From Bacteroidota bacterium (GTDB lineage: Bacteria; Bacteroidota; Bacteroidia; Bacteroidales; UBA4417): 11,397 bases of DNA. A model generated the notes under the pieces. The model saw only the letters and a program-made list of their open reading frames with translations, was not told where the DNA came from and did no database searches. Location: NCBI GenBank assembly GCA_020048595.1, contig JAIFMH010000164.1, positions 1 through 11,397 of the forward strand, written 5' to 3'. The translations under genes were made by a program, and so were the position numbers. The first letter of the stretch is position 1; each line of letters begins with the position of its first letter. Of this stretch, positions 5,186 through 11,397 are shown piece by piece.

Positions 5186-7369
5186 TTACTCAAAGGAAAA
5201 TTTTAATACGTTGCGTTTCCCGTTTTTGTTTAACACTTTTAAAATATAAACTCCTTTTTGTAACCCGTTTAAACTAATTGGTTCTGTTATTTTTGAAGTA
5301 TACAATACTTTCTGCCCTAATAAATTATATACTTCGATAGTCTTTACGTTATTTGAATTTTGTTGATTTTTGAGATGTAAACTATTGTTAAAAACAAAAT
5401 AAGGACATAAAGTTAACCCTTGAGTTTTTTCAATTTCAAGTGTAGTATTATAATATAAGTTTAAAATATCACTTTCAGAAAGGGTAGTTCTGTATATTCT
5501 TAAATCGTCAATTGCGCCATTAAAATATTCGGAACCATAACTTGCACCACCAATTGTAAGGACTTCCGGTACCATATAAAAAGGACTTACACCGCCGGTA
5601 TGGCTTGCCAGTACACCGTTGATATATACTTTTTTACTATTGCCGGCATCAGATACTACGGCAATATGATTCCATTGGCCAACTATCAAAGGATTGTCAG
5701 TATTATAGGCCATATCTCTATATTCAAATTGAATAAATCCGGTTGATTTTGTTCTTATTAAATAATTGGTTTGTGTATACCAATTCGACTTGCCTAAAAT
5801 TAAAGCATCATGAAGTACATCAGGTTTTACCCATACAGAGATTGCTAATTCCTGGTCCGCATTTAATTTATCATTATAGGCGATAGTTATAATATCATTT
5901 CCATCAAATAAATACGCACTGTTAACATTGCCAGATCTATCCGTTGTTAGCGTAGCTCCGTCAATAGTACCATGAAGTGAGTTGCCGCTAACATCGTTGG
6001 CATTTCCATTAAACGGGTAAAAGGCTACTAACCCTGTTTGCGTTGCATTATATTCAGCAAATATTTCGTCTGCAGAAAGAGACCGGCCAAATATTTTTAC
6101 TTCATCTATGGCACCGGGCATATTTCCGCTCGGACAACCACCTGATGCTTCACTGATTGTTAGGTTTGCTGCATTGAAATTGGAATAAACAGCATTGCCA
6201 CTTGATTTTAACCTTCCATCAATATACAACAGTCCTGTTTTATTTACTGAGTCATATACTGCTGTTACCATATACCAATTATTTTCCTTATAAGTTTCAT
6301 TGGTTTTTATAATTTGCCATCCTTCATTTGATATCCACAAGGCAAACTGCCCGTCTTCAATTCCCAGAAGAAATCCATTTGGGGTCCAGCAATTGTGCTT
6401 TCCAACAATACCACAATTGATGTTTTTATACTTAACCCAGGCATTTAGTGAAAATCCGCCCTGTAAAATTAAATTTGTGGTATTGGCTAGGACAATCTGG
6501 TTGTGGAGATTTGGAAATGTATACGCACTGTTTAAATTATTATTGCGATCTTCAGTTAAGATACCTCCATTAACAGTTCCATCATGCCCGTTACCACTTT
6601 CGTCCACAGTATTACCGTTAAATGGCAAAAATGCAACCAGGTCGTTTGTGCTTTTCTTGTACATATCCATTATTTCGGACCCTGTAAGAGCCTGGTTAAA
6701 TACTTTTATTTCATCTGCCTTCCCGTTAAACCCTCCGTTGCATCCGTTGTATCCACCCAAAGCCCAATTGGCTGAATTAAAGGAGTTATAGCTAAACGGC
6801 ATTGAATTTTTTAGTGCCCCGTCCACATAAATATATTGTGTAGTTCCATCATAAACTGCAACAACCTGATGCCAGCTATTATCTGTATAGTCATCGGAAG
6901 TGCCCACAACATTGTAGCCACCTGAACCAGCCAGCCAGAAAGTTAGCTTGCCATTATACAACATCAGTATATAGCCGCTTTGTTCGCCGCAAATATGTTT
7001 GGAAAAAATCGGGTAATTATACCCTTCGTTTGCAGGACCCGAAAACTTCACCCATGCGCTCAGGGTGAAACCTCCGGCAGAGAAATTTAATTCAGAGGTG
7101 CCGTTTACCTGTATTTTATCAGAGGAATAGCCATTATAAACAAAGTTATAGCCTTTGTCTGGTTGATTAAACCTATCTGTTGTGCTTGTTGCCCCTGAAA
7201 CACTTCCATGGTGTCCGTTACCGCTTTCATCATTTGCATTTCCGTTAAATGGGTAAAACGCTACCAGGCTGTCGGAATTGCTGAATGGTTTTACAGGGAA
7301 ATTGCTCATGTTGCCGTATACCATCGTTACGGATAAAAACAAAACAAGAATCAGAGAGATTGTTTTCAT
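5186..7369 (-). CDS. Secreted protein with three tandem LamG domains and T9SS sorting domain
   Basis: The 727-residue product has a signal peptide (about 1-19, ending MVYG). Three LamG domains of the Laminin_G_3 type follow at about 35-238, 244-440 and 447-640. Each opens with a near-copy of LVAFYPFNGNANDESGNGHHG and closes with a D-E-V-K-I-F or D-D-L-R-I-Y strand plus an L-S-x-x-E-I motif. Domains 1 and 2 share a cysteine pair (Cys127/Cys210 and Cys327/Cys412), probably a disulphide; domain 3 lacks it. The last 80 or so residues resemble a type A sorting domain (IEVYNLLGQKVL at 678-689, KGVYILKVLNKNGK at 705-718), but the usual YPNP motif is replaced by CPYF. A surface binding or adhesive role is inferred, and no enzyme domain is visible. 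It converges on the LamG pair and is divergent from mgsA. Confidence 0.85.
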   Translation of the reverse strand: MKTISLILVLFLSVTMVYGNMSNFPVKPFSNSDSLVAFYPFNGNANDESGNGHHGSVSGATSTTDRFNQPDKGYNFVYNGYSSDKIQVNGTSELNFSAGGFTLSAWVKFSGPANEGYNYPIFSKHICGEQSGYILMLYNGKLTFWLAGSGGYNVVGTSDDYTDNSWHQVVAVYDGTTQYIYVDGALKNSMPFSYNSFNSANWALGGYNGCNGGFNGKADEIKVFNQALTGSEIMDMYKKSTNDLVAFLPFNGNTVDESGNGHDGTVNGGILTEDRNNNLNSAYTFPNLHNQIVLANTTNLILQGGFSLNAWVKYKNINCGIVGKHNCWTPNGFLLGIEDGQFALWISNEGWQIIKTNETYKENNWYMVTAVYDSVNKTGLLYIDGRLKSSGNAVYSNFNAANLTISEASGGCPSGNMPGAIDEVKIFGRSLSADEIFAEYNATQTGLVAFYPFNGNANDVSGNSLHGTIDGATLTTDRSGNVNSAYLFDGNDIITIAYNDKLNADQELAISVWVKPDVLHDALILGKSNWYTQTNYLIRTKSTGFIQFEYRDMAYNTDNPLIVGQWNHIAVVSDAGNSKKVYINGVLASHTGGVSPFYMVPEVLTIGGASYGSEYFNGAIDDLRIYRTTLSESDILNLYYNTTLEIEKTQGLTLCPYFVFNNSLHLKNQQNSNNVKTIEVYNLLGQKVLYTSKITEPISLNGLQKGVYILKVLNKNGKRNVLKFSFE
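5450..7270 (-). repeat. Three tandem LamG-coding repeat units
   Basis: The units lie at about 6656-7270, 6047-6643 and 5450-6034, each close to 600 bases. Their starts are similar in DNA as well: on the plus strand the stretches near 7220-7265, 6592-6640 and 5981-6030 share TTxCCxTTAAAxGGxxAAAA. Units 1 and 2 are closer to each other in cysteine pattern than to unit 3, which suggests a later duplication of the first two. These are coding repeats, not a CRISPR array. Confidence 0.75.
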
Positions 7370-7480
7370 AAGATGAGTTGGTTTGGAGTTTGTACTGTTT
7401 GGGTTATTTTTTGCTTTAAAAAACTATATATTTCCAGTTATCATTACCGAAATTATTTTCTGCGGAATGGCTCTTTCTCA

Positions 7481-7533
7481 GGATATCAGTGACTTTTCTG
7501 TATTCCTCAGAATGCATTTCTTTCCTGATATCC
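7481..7533. repeat. Inverted repeat around GATATC cores
   Basis: GGATATCAG (7481-7489) is the exact reverse complement of CTGATATCC (7525-7533), with 35 bases between. Adding two flanking bases on each side keeps 10 of 11 matching. Each arm contains the self-complementary core GATATC, so it could be paired operator half-sites or a hairpin. Confidence 0.35.
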
Positions 7534-7600
7534 AGATAATGTAAATATACACAGATATTCTGGAAACGATACTTTCACGAATAAATTCCTTATATGATTG

Positions 7601-7608
7601 TATCTTTG
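7601..7608 (+). promoter_or_regulatory. Candidate -7 box for mgsA
   Basis: TATCTTTG matches the Bacteroidota -7 consensus TAnnTTTG exactly and lies about 100 bases before the mgsA ATG. The nearest -33-like element is TTTC at 7573-7576, 24 bases upstream, which is a little far. Confidence 0.45.
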
Positions 7609-7705
7609 TGCCTTGAAAATAAAATTGGTATACAGATAGATACTCCCCTGAAAGCCCCCAATTTACTATTTTCTTATTTTCTTTTAACCATTAACTGATT
7701 CAAAC

Positions 7706-8176
7706 ATGGCAAAACCTAAAAATATAGCCCTTGTGGCACACGATAACTGCAAGAAAGACCTGGTGGAATGGGTACAATGGAACTGGGAAATACTGAAGGA
7801 CCACAAAATTGTTTGTACAGGCACTACCGGTCGGATGGTTGGCGAAGCACTGGCATCAAGGATGGATGAAGATAAACTGGAAGGTATCAATATCATGAAG
7901 TTAAAATCGGGTCCTTTTGGAGGTGACCAGCAGATGGGTGCCATGATAGCCGAAGGTAAAATTGATATCCTGATATTTTTCTGGGATCCTATGGAACCAC
8001 ATCCGCACGAAGTGGATGTTAAGGCTTTGGAAAGGATTTCAGTTTTATACAATATTCCTGTTGCCTGTAATCGCTCAACGGCTGATTTTATAATTTCATC
8101 AAAATTGTTCAAAACCGATTACGAGATAATTGCGACCGATTATTCGTGGTATACGAATAGGAAGATTACGCTTTAA
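7706..8176 (+). CDS. mgsA: Methylglyoxal synthase
   Basis: The 156-residue product converts dihydroxyacetone phosphate to methylglyoxal and phosphate, a bypass that relieves phosphate limitation or sugar-phosphate build-up. It is cytoplasmic. The family's motifs are all present: ALVAHDNCKKDL (His12, Asp13, Lys16), the phosphate-binding CTGTTGR (37-43), SGPFGGDQQ (68-76, with the catalytic Asp74), FFWDPMEPHPHEVDVKAL (91-108, with His101 and Asp104), and IPVACNRSTADFII. Length agrees with the usual 150 or so residues. The ATG at 7706 begins MAKPKNIALVAHD, which places the first strand normally, and no Shine-Dalgarno site is present. It is divergent from the triple-LamG gene and precedes polA by 109 bases on the same strand, probably with separate promoters. 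An opposite-strand frame over it is a shadow. Confidence 0.95.
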   Translation: MAKPKNIALVAHDNCKKDLVEWVQWNWEILKDHKIVCTGTTGRMVGEALASRMDEDKLEGINIMKLKSGPFGGDQQMGAMIAEGKIDILIFFWDPMEPHPHEVDVKALERISVLYNIPVACNRSTADFIISSKLFKTDYEIIATDYSWYTNRKITL

Positions 8177-8184
8177 TTAGGTGT

Positions 8185-8210
8185 TGGGATTTAGGGATTA
8201 GGTTTTAGGG
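8185..8210 (+). repeat. Short degenerate TTAGGG-type direct repeats
   Basis: Between mgsA and polA the sequence reads TGGGATTTAGGGATTAGG then TTTTAGGG, about four imperfect units of TTAGGG spaced 6 to 9 bases apart. It looks like simple-sequence expansion in the spacer. No role can be assigned. Confidence 0.5.
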
Positions 8211-8258
8211 AATACCACCGACATCGTAAATCATACATCCGGGATCAGAGCAATTTCT

Positions 8259-8266
8259 TATCTTTA
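8259..8266 (+). promoter_or_regulatory. Candidate -7 box for polA
   Basis: TATCTTTA fits TAnnTTTG at seven of eight positions and lies only 19 bases before the polA GTG, which would give a very short leader. No clear -33 element is present upstream. Confidence 0.25.
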
Positions 8267-8285
8267 CGCTTCCAAAACTACCACC

Positions 8286-11102
8286 GTGGAAAAACTTTTT
8301 CTGTTAGATGGCATGGCATTGATATACCGTGCTTTTTTTGCCATGCAGCGCACCCCGCGCTATAACTCCAAAGGGCTGAATACATCGGCCATAATGGGGT
8401 TTGCCAATACATTATATGAACTACTCAAAAATGAAAAGCCCACGCATATTGGCGTTGCTTTTGATACGCAGGCTCCAACCGCCCGTCACGAAGACTTTTT
8501 AGGGTATAAAGCCAACCGGCAGGCAATGCCCGAGGACCTGGCTGCTTCAATTCCTTACATTAAAGAACTGATCAGAGCGTTTAATATTCCTACGCTTTAT
8601 GTGGACGGATACGAAGCCGACGATGTAATCGGAACATTAGCCAAAGAAGCTGAACAGGCAGGTTACCAGGTATATATGGTTACGCCGGATAAGGATTTCG
8701 GGCAGCTGGTAAGTGAGAATATTTTCATGTATAAACCGGCAAAAGCAGGTGAAAGGCCTGTAATTATGGGCGTGCCCGAAGTTTGCGAGAAATTCGGGAT
8801 TAAAGATCCATTGCAGGTAATTGATTTTCTTGGGCTTATGGGCGATGCTGCAGATAATATACCCGGAATACCGGGAGTAGGAGAGGTTACAGCACGCAAA
8901 CTGCTGGCAGAATTTGGCTCGGTTGAAAACCTTCTGGCGAATGCAAAGGACATTAAAAATGATGTTCTCCGGAATAAAGTGGAAAATGGCCGTGAATCAG
9001 CAATTATCTCAAAACAACTTGCAACCATAATTCTGGATGTCCCGATTGAATTTAATGAAACGCACCTGCACCTTGATCCGCCGGATGCCGAACGCCTTAA
9101 GGCTTTATTGGATGAATTGGAGTTCCGCGCTTTTGCGCAACGTGTTTTCACTGATTTGTCGTTAAATCCCGGAGGAATTCAAACCTCGGCACAAACAAAA
9201 ACTGCGTCCACAAAACCTGTAGTATCCTCTGGAACCGGCGACCTGTTCAGCATTGCGGAAGTTCCATTCGAGCCTGTCGAAAGTTCCTTAAAAACCATTG
9301 CCAATACACCCCACGAATACCGTGCAGCTGACAGCGAGAGCACTATTTCGGAGCTTTTAAGTGAACTCGGAAATAGCACTTCATTTTGCTTTGATACCGA
9401 AACTACTGGTCTTGATACTATTACTGCGGAATTGGTTGGTATGTCGTTTGCCAGTATTCCCGGTAAAGCATGGTATGTTCCTGTTGCTGAAAATCGTGAG
9501 GAAGCTACGGCCTTGGTTGCCAGGTTTAAACCTGTTTTCAGTAACCCTATAATTGGGAAAACGGCTCAGAACATGAAATTTGATATTGCCGTGCTTGGAA
9601 ATTACGGAATTGAAATTGCCGGACCAACTTTTGATACCATGCTTGCGCACTACCTTATTGAACCTGATATGCGGCATAATATGGATCTGCTCGCCCAGAC
9701 GTATCTGAATTATTCGCCTGTCAGCATTGAAGAACTGATTGGCAAAAAAGGAAAACTACAGACAACAATGCGTTCGGCACCTTTGGAACAGATTAAAGAA
9801 TATGCTGCTGAAGATGCGGATATTACGCTGCAATTGCGTAATATTCTCGAACCCAAATTAAAAGAAACAGATACTCTCAAAATATTTAATGAAATTGAAA
9901 TGCCGCTTGTTCCTGTTCTGGCAGGAATTGAAGCTGCCGGGGTGAAACTCGATTCAAAGGCATTAAATGAATTTTCGAAAGAACTGCACCAGGAAATCAT
10001 CAAAGTCCAGGAAGAAATCTGGCAACATGCCGGTGTGGAATTTAATATCGCTTCTCCCAAGCAATTGGGTGAAATTCTATTCGACAGGCTAAAAATAGAT
10101 GATAAACCTAAAAAGACTGCAACCAAACAATACCAGACCGGTGAAGATGTGCTGCAAAAGTTAGTTCATAAGCATCCGATGGTTCAGCTGATTCTCGATT
10201 TTCGTGGCTTATCAAAACTGAAATCTACGTATGTGGATACATTGCCGTTGCTTGTAAATCCGGTTACCGGTCGCATTCATACCAGCTATAACCAGGCTGT
10301 TGCGGCTACCGGAAGGCTAAGTTCAACTAATCCGAATTTGCAGAATATTCCCATCCGCACCGAGCGTGGCCGCGAAATCCGAAAAGCATTTGTTCCCCGA
10401 AACGAGGAGTACACATTGCTTTCCGCCGACTATTCGCAGATTGAACTCCGCATTATCGCGTCCATGAGCAATGATGAAGCTATGAAAGAAGCTTTCCGGC
10501 AGGGATTGGATATCCATACTGCCACTGCTGCTAATATTTATAAAGTTCCCCTCGACCAGGTGGATCGTGATATGCGCCGGAACGCCAAATCAGTAAACTT
10601 TGGGATTGTTTACGGTATTTCAGCATTTGGTTTAAGCGAAAATCTCGGCATTCCCCGCAAGGAAGCGGCAGAGATCATTGATACTTATTTTGCAACCTTT
10701 CCCGGGATTAAAAAATTTATGGATGGCACCCTGGTTTCAGCCCGAGAAAAAGGATATGTGGAAACACTTATGGGCCGCCGCCGCATTATCCGCGATATTA
10801 ATTCAGCCAATGGCGTTATGCGCGGCTTTGCCGAACGAAATGCCATCAACGCTCCTATCCAGGGTTCAGCTGCCGATATGATCAAGATTGCCATGATCAA
10901 TATTTACAACGAATTCCAGAAACGTAAACTTCAGAGCCGTATGACCATGCAGGTGCATGACGAACTTGTATTTGATGTGTATAAACCCGAAGTGGACCAG
11001 GTGAAACAGATAGTCGGCGATTTGATGCGTACCGCGTTACCGCTTGATGTTCCGGTGGAGGTGGAGATGAATACAGGGGATAACTGGCTGGCGGCGCATT
11101 AG
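8286..11102 (+). CDS. polA: DNA polymerase I, three-domain, proofreading (GTG start)
   Basis: The 938-residue enzyme fills gaps and removes RNA primers. The 5' nuclease domain (about 1-290) shows LFLLDGMALIYRAFF, GYEADDVIGTLA (108-119), TPDKDFGQL (133-141) and GDAADNIPGIPGVGE (186-200). The 3'-5' exonuclease (about 345-530) is intact, with Asp370 and Glu372 (FDTETTG), Asp433 (KFDIAVL) and Tyr506/Asp510 (YAAEDADITLQL). The polymerase domain has motif A (SADYSQIELR, Asp715), motif B (RRNAKSVNFGIVYG, Lys768, Phe772, Tyr776) and motif C (VHDELVF, His891, Asp892). Phe772 is at the position of E. coli Phe762, so it should discriminate against dideoxynucleotides. A linker of about 55 residues (291-345) is Ser/Thr/Pro-rich. 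GTG at 8286 is chosen because it gives the normal N-terminus directly before the first strand; the next in-frame ATG would cut into it. Several opposite-strand frames are shadows. Confidence 0.97.
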   Translation: MEKLFLLDGMALIYRAFFAMQRTPRYNSKGLNTSAIMGFANTLYELLKNEKPTHIGVAFDTQAPTARHEDFLGYKANRQAMPEDLAASIPYIKELIRAFNIPTLYVDGYEADDVIGTLAKEAEQAGYQVYMVTPDKDFGQLVSENIFMYKPAKAGERPVIMGVPEVCEKFGIKDPLQVIDFLGLMGDAADNIPGIPGVGEVTARKLLAEFGSVENLLANAKDIKNDVLRNKVENGRESAIISKQLATIILDVPIEFNETHLHLDPPDAERLKALLDELEFRAFAQRVFTDLSLNPGGIQTSAQTKTASTKPVVSSGTGDLFSIAEVPFEPVESSLKTIANTPHEYRAADSESTISELLSELGNSTSFCFDTETTGLDTITAELVGMSFASIPGKAWYVPVAENREEATALVARFKPVFSNPIIGKTAQNMKFDIAVLGNYGIEIAGPTFDTMLAHYLIEPDMRHNMDLLAQTYLNYSPVSIEELIGKKGKLQTTMRSAPLEQIKEYAAEDADITLQLRNILEPKLKETDTLKIFNEIEMPLVPVLAGIEAAGVKLDSKALNEFSKELHQEIIKVQEEIWQHAGVEFNIASPKQLGEILFDRLKIDDKPKKTATKQYQTGEDVLQKLVHKHPMVQLILDFRGLSKLKSTYVDTLPLLVNPVTGRIHTSYNQAVAATGRLSSTNPNLQNIPIRTERGREIRKAFVPRNEEYTLLSADYSQIELRIIASMSNDEAMKEAFRQGLDIHTATAANIYKVPLDQVDRDMRRNAKSVNFGIVYGISAFGLSENLGIPRKEAAEIIDTYFATFPGIKKFMDGTLVSAREKGYVETLMGRRRIIRDINSANGVMRGFAERNAINAPIQGSAADMIKIAMINIYNEFQKRKLQSRMTMQVHDELVFDVYKPEVDQVKQIVGDLMRTALPLDVPVEVEMNTGDNWLAAH

Positions 11103-11145
11103 GAATTTCTTAAAACATAGTATAAATGACAAAACACTGTCCATA

Positions 11146-11181
11146 TCTATAAAATTTCGATTATAATCGAAACATTATAGA
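11146..11181. repeat. 36-bp imperfect palindrome with perfect 18-bp core
   Basis: The core TTTCGATTATAATCGAAA (11155-11172) is perfectly self-complementary. TCTATAA (11146-11152) and TTATAGA (11175-11181) extend it, with only two mispaired positions per side (11153-11154 and 11173-11174). The hairpin is AT-rich and lies 44 bases after the polA stop, so it could be an operator-type site or part of the polA 3' end. There is no T-run of terminator type. Confidence 0.65.
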
Positions 11182-11207
11182 TTTTCACAAAATGTTCGAC
11201 TATAATC
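11159..11207. repeat. Second, overlapping inverted repeat sharing an arm with the palindrome
   Basis: GATTATAATCGAAACATT (11159-11176) is nearly the reverse complement of AATGTTCGACTATAATC (11191-11207): one base differs and one is inserted. The left arm is also the right half of the 36-bp palindrome, so the two hairpins cannot form at the same time. In effect there are three copies of a TTCGAyTATAATC-like half-site in 60 bases. Confidence 0.55.
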
Positions 11208-11298
11208 TCACGTTCCTTTTTAGAAGACCTTTGCCATCATTCAAGTTCATGTTAGCCGTAAAGCAATTACAGGAACAAAACAACTCGGGAAAAACAAA

Positions 11299-11331
11299 AA
11301 ACAGGGGAAGGAAATAATCCAACCCCTGTTT
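11299..11331 (-). terminator. Intrinsic terminator of the right-edge minus-strand gene
   Basis: On the minus strand AAACAGGGG pairs perfectly with CCCCTGTTT (nine pairs) around a 15-base loop, and the second arm runs into TTTTTTGTTTTT. This is a standard Rho-independent terminator located 20 bases past the stop codon at 11351. Confidence 0.8.
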
Positions 11332-11350
11332 GTATTTAATGAAGATATGG

Positions 11351-11397
11351 TTATTTCTTTGCAAATTTTACAGGCAAATTAAAAAGCACATCTACAG
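11351..11397 (-). CDS. C-terminus of a partial gene, TonB-like
   Basis: On the minus strand the last 14 codons read VDVLFNLPVKFAKK and then TAA (11353-11351). The F-N-L-P-V-K-F strand close to the stop is typical of the final beta-strand of TonB-type energy-transducer C-terminal domains in Bacteroidota, which pass proton-motive energy to outer-membrane receptors. The rest of the gene lies beyond the right edge. That it is a real gene end is supported by the intrinsic terminator directly after it. The TonB assignment rests on about seven residues and is tentative. Confidence 0.5.
   Translation of the reverse strand, partial: VDVLFNLPVKFAKK

Larger units (their letters stand above)
7370..7705. 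other. Divergent intergenic region between triple-LamG gene and mgsA
   Basis: These 336 bases must hold promoters for both directions. On the plus strand TATCTTTG lies at 7601-7608. On the minus strand a weak TAGTTTTT occurs near 7419-7426. An inverted repeat GGATATCAG (7481-7489) and CTGATATCC (7525-7533) lies in the middle. I see no coding frame. Confidence 0.5.
11103..11350. other. Convergent intergenic region after polA
   Basis: These 248 bases hold overlapping palindromes (11146-11207) next to polA and an intrinsic terminator (11299-11331) belonging to the minus-strand gene at the right edge. A 22-codon frame at 11249-11317 overlaps the terminator and is not believable. Confidence 0.6.

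Noticed and set aside
6300..6791. Plus-strand open frame of 163 codons inside the triple-LamG gene
   Set aside because: It is antisense to clearly conserved LamG repeats and has a Pro/Cys-rich composition without any domain.
5450..7270. Regular repeats considered as a CRISPR array
   Set aside because: Units are about 600 bases, in frame and encode LamG domains; there are no short identical repeats with unique spacers.
7684..8112. Minus-strand open frame opposite mgsA
   Set aside because: The plus strand encodes a full methylglyoxal synthase with all active-site motifs; the antisense frame is serine-rich noise.
8185..8210. Telomere-like TTAGGG units
   Set aside because: They are imperfect, only about four units long, and lie inside a bacterial spacer; a telomeric or replication role is not supported.
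9710..10126. Minus-strand open frame inside polA
   Set aside because: It is antisense to well-conserved DNA polymerase I sequence and has no motif of its own.
11249..11317. A 22-codon plus-strand frame (MLAVKQLQEQ...) after polA
   Set aside because: It runs into the intrinsic terminator stem, is composed largely of Lys, Gln and Asn from A-rich DNA, and has no ribosome-binding signal.

Overview
The window looks like chromosomal DNA of a member of the Bacteroidota, probably close to the Bacteroidales. Four things point there: several secreted proteins end in type IX secretion (T9SS, Por) C-terminal sorting domains; genes lack clear Shine-Dalgarno sites and have A-rich leaders; -7 boxes of the TAnnTTTG type occur; and the housekeeping proteins (Ssb, MgsA, PolA) have the Bacteroidota look. 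Moderately AT-rich surface-protein genes sit between housekeeping genes.

Layout. At the left edge (1-103, minus) is the N-terminus of a single-stranded DNA-binding protein. Divergent from it is a small zinc-ribbon protein of unknown function (430-789, plus). Next come two plus-strand paralogues of secreted LamG proteins. The first (1146-3344, TTG start) carries a complete secreted glycerophosphodiester phosphodiesterase (GDPD) domain, then Fn3, an Ig-like domain, LamG and a shortened sorting domain. The second (3879-4877) has the same signal peptide, LamG and sorting domain but no GDPD-Fn3-Ig block. A degraded sorting-domain fragment (4883-5077, minus) and a strong GC-rich hairpin (5109-5149) follow. 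A third LamG protein faces the pair from the other strand (5186-7369, minus), with three tandem LamG domains and its own sorting domain. The right part holds methylglyoxal synthase (mgsA, 7706-8176) and a complete proofreading DNA polymerase I (polA, 8286-11102, GTG start). After polA is a nested palindrome cluster, then a convincing intrinsic terminator serving a minus-strand gene of which only the last 14 codons are in the window (TonB-like C-terminus).

How it fits together. The central 6 kb is a small island of exported, probably surface-attached glycan- or lipid-binding proteins, one with a phosphodiesterase likely to act on glycerophosphodiesters outside the cell. Duplication, domain gain or loss and partial decay are visible there. 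The flanking genes (ssb, mgsA, polA) are ordinary core metabolism and DNA maintenance. I see no CRISPR array, tRNA, rRNA, complete transposon, phage module or recognisable defence system. The most notable items are the paralogue pair with its 24-codon sorting-domain deletion and the overlapping palindromes after polA. Neither is proof of a new system.
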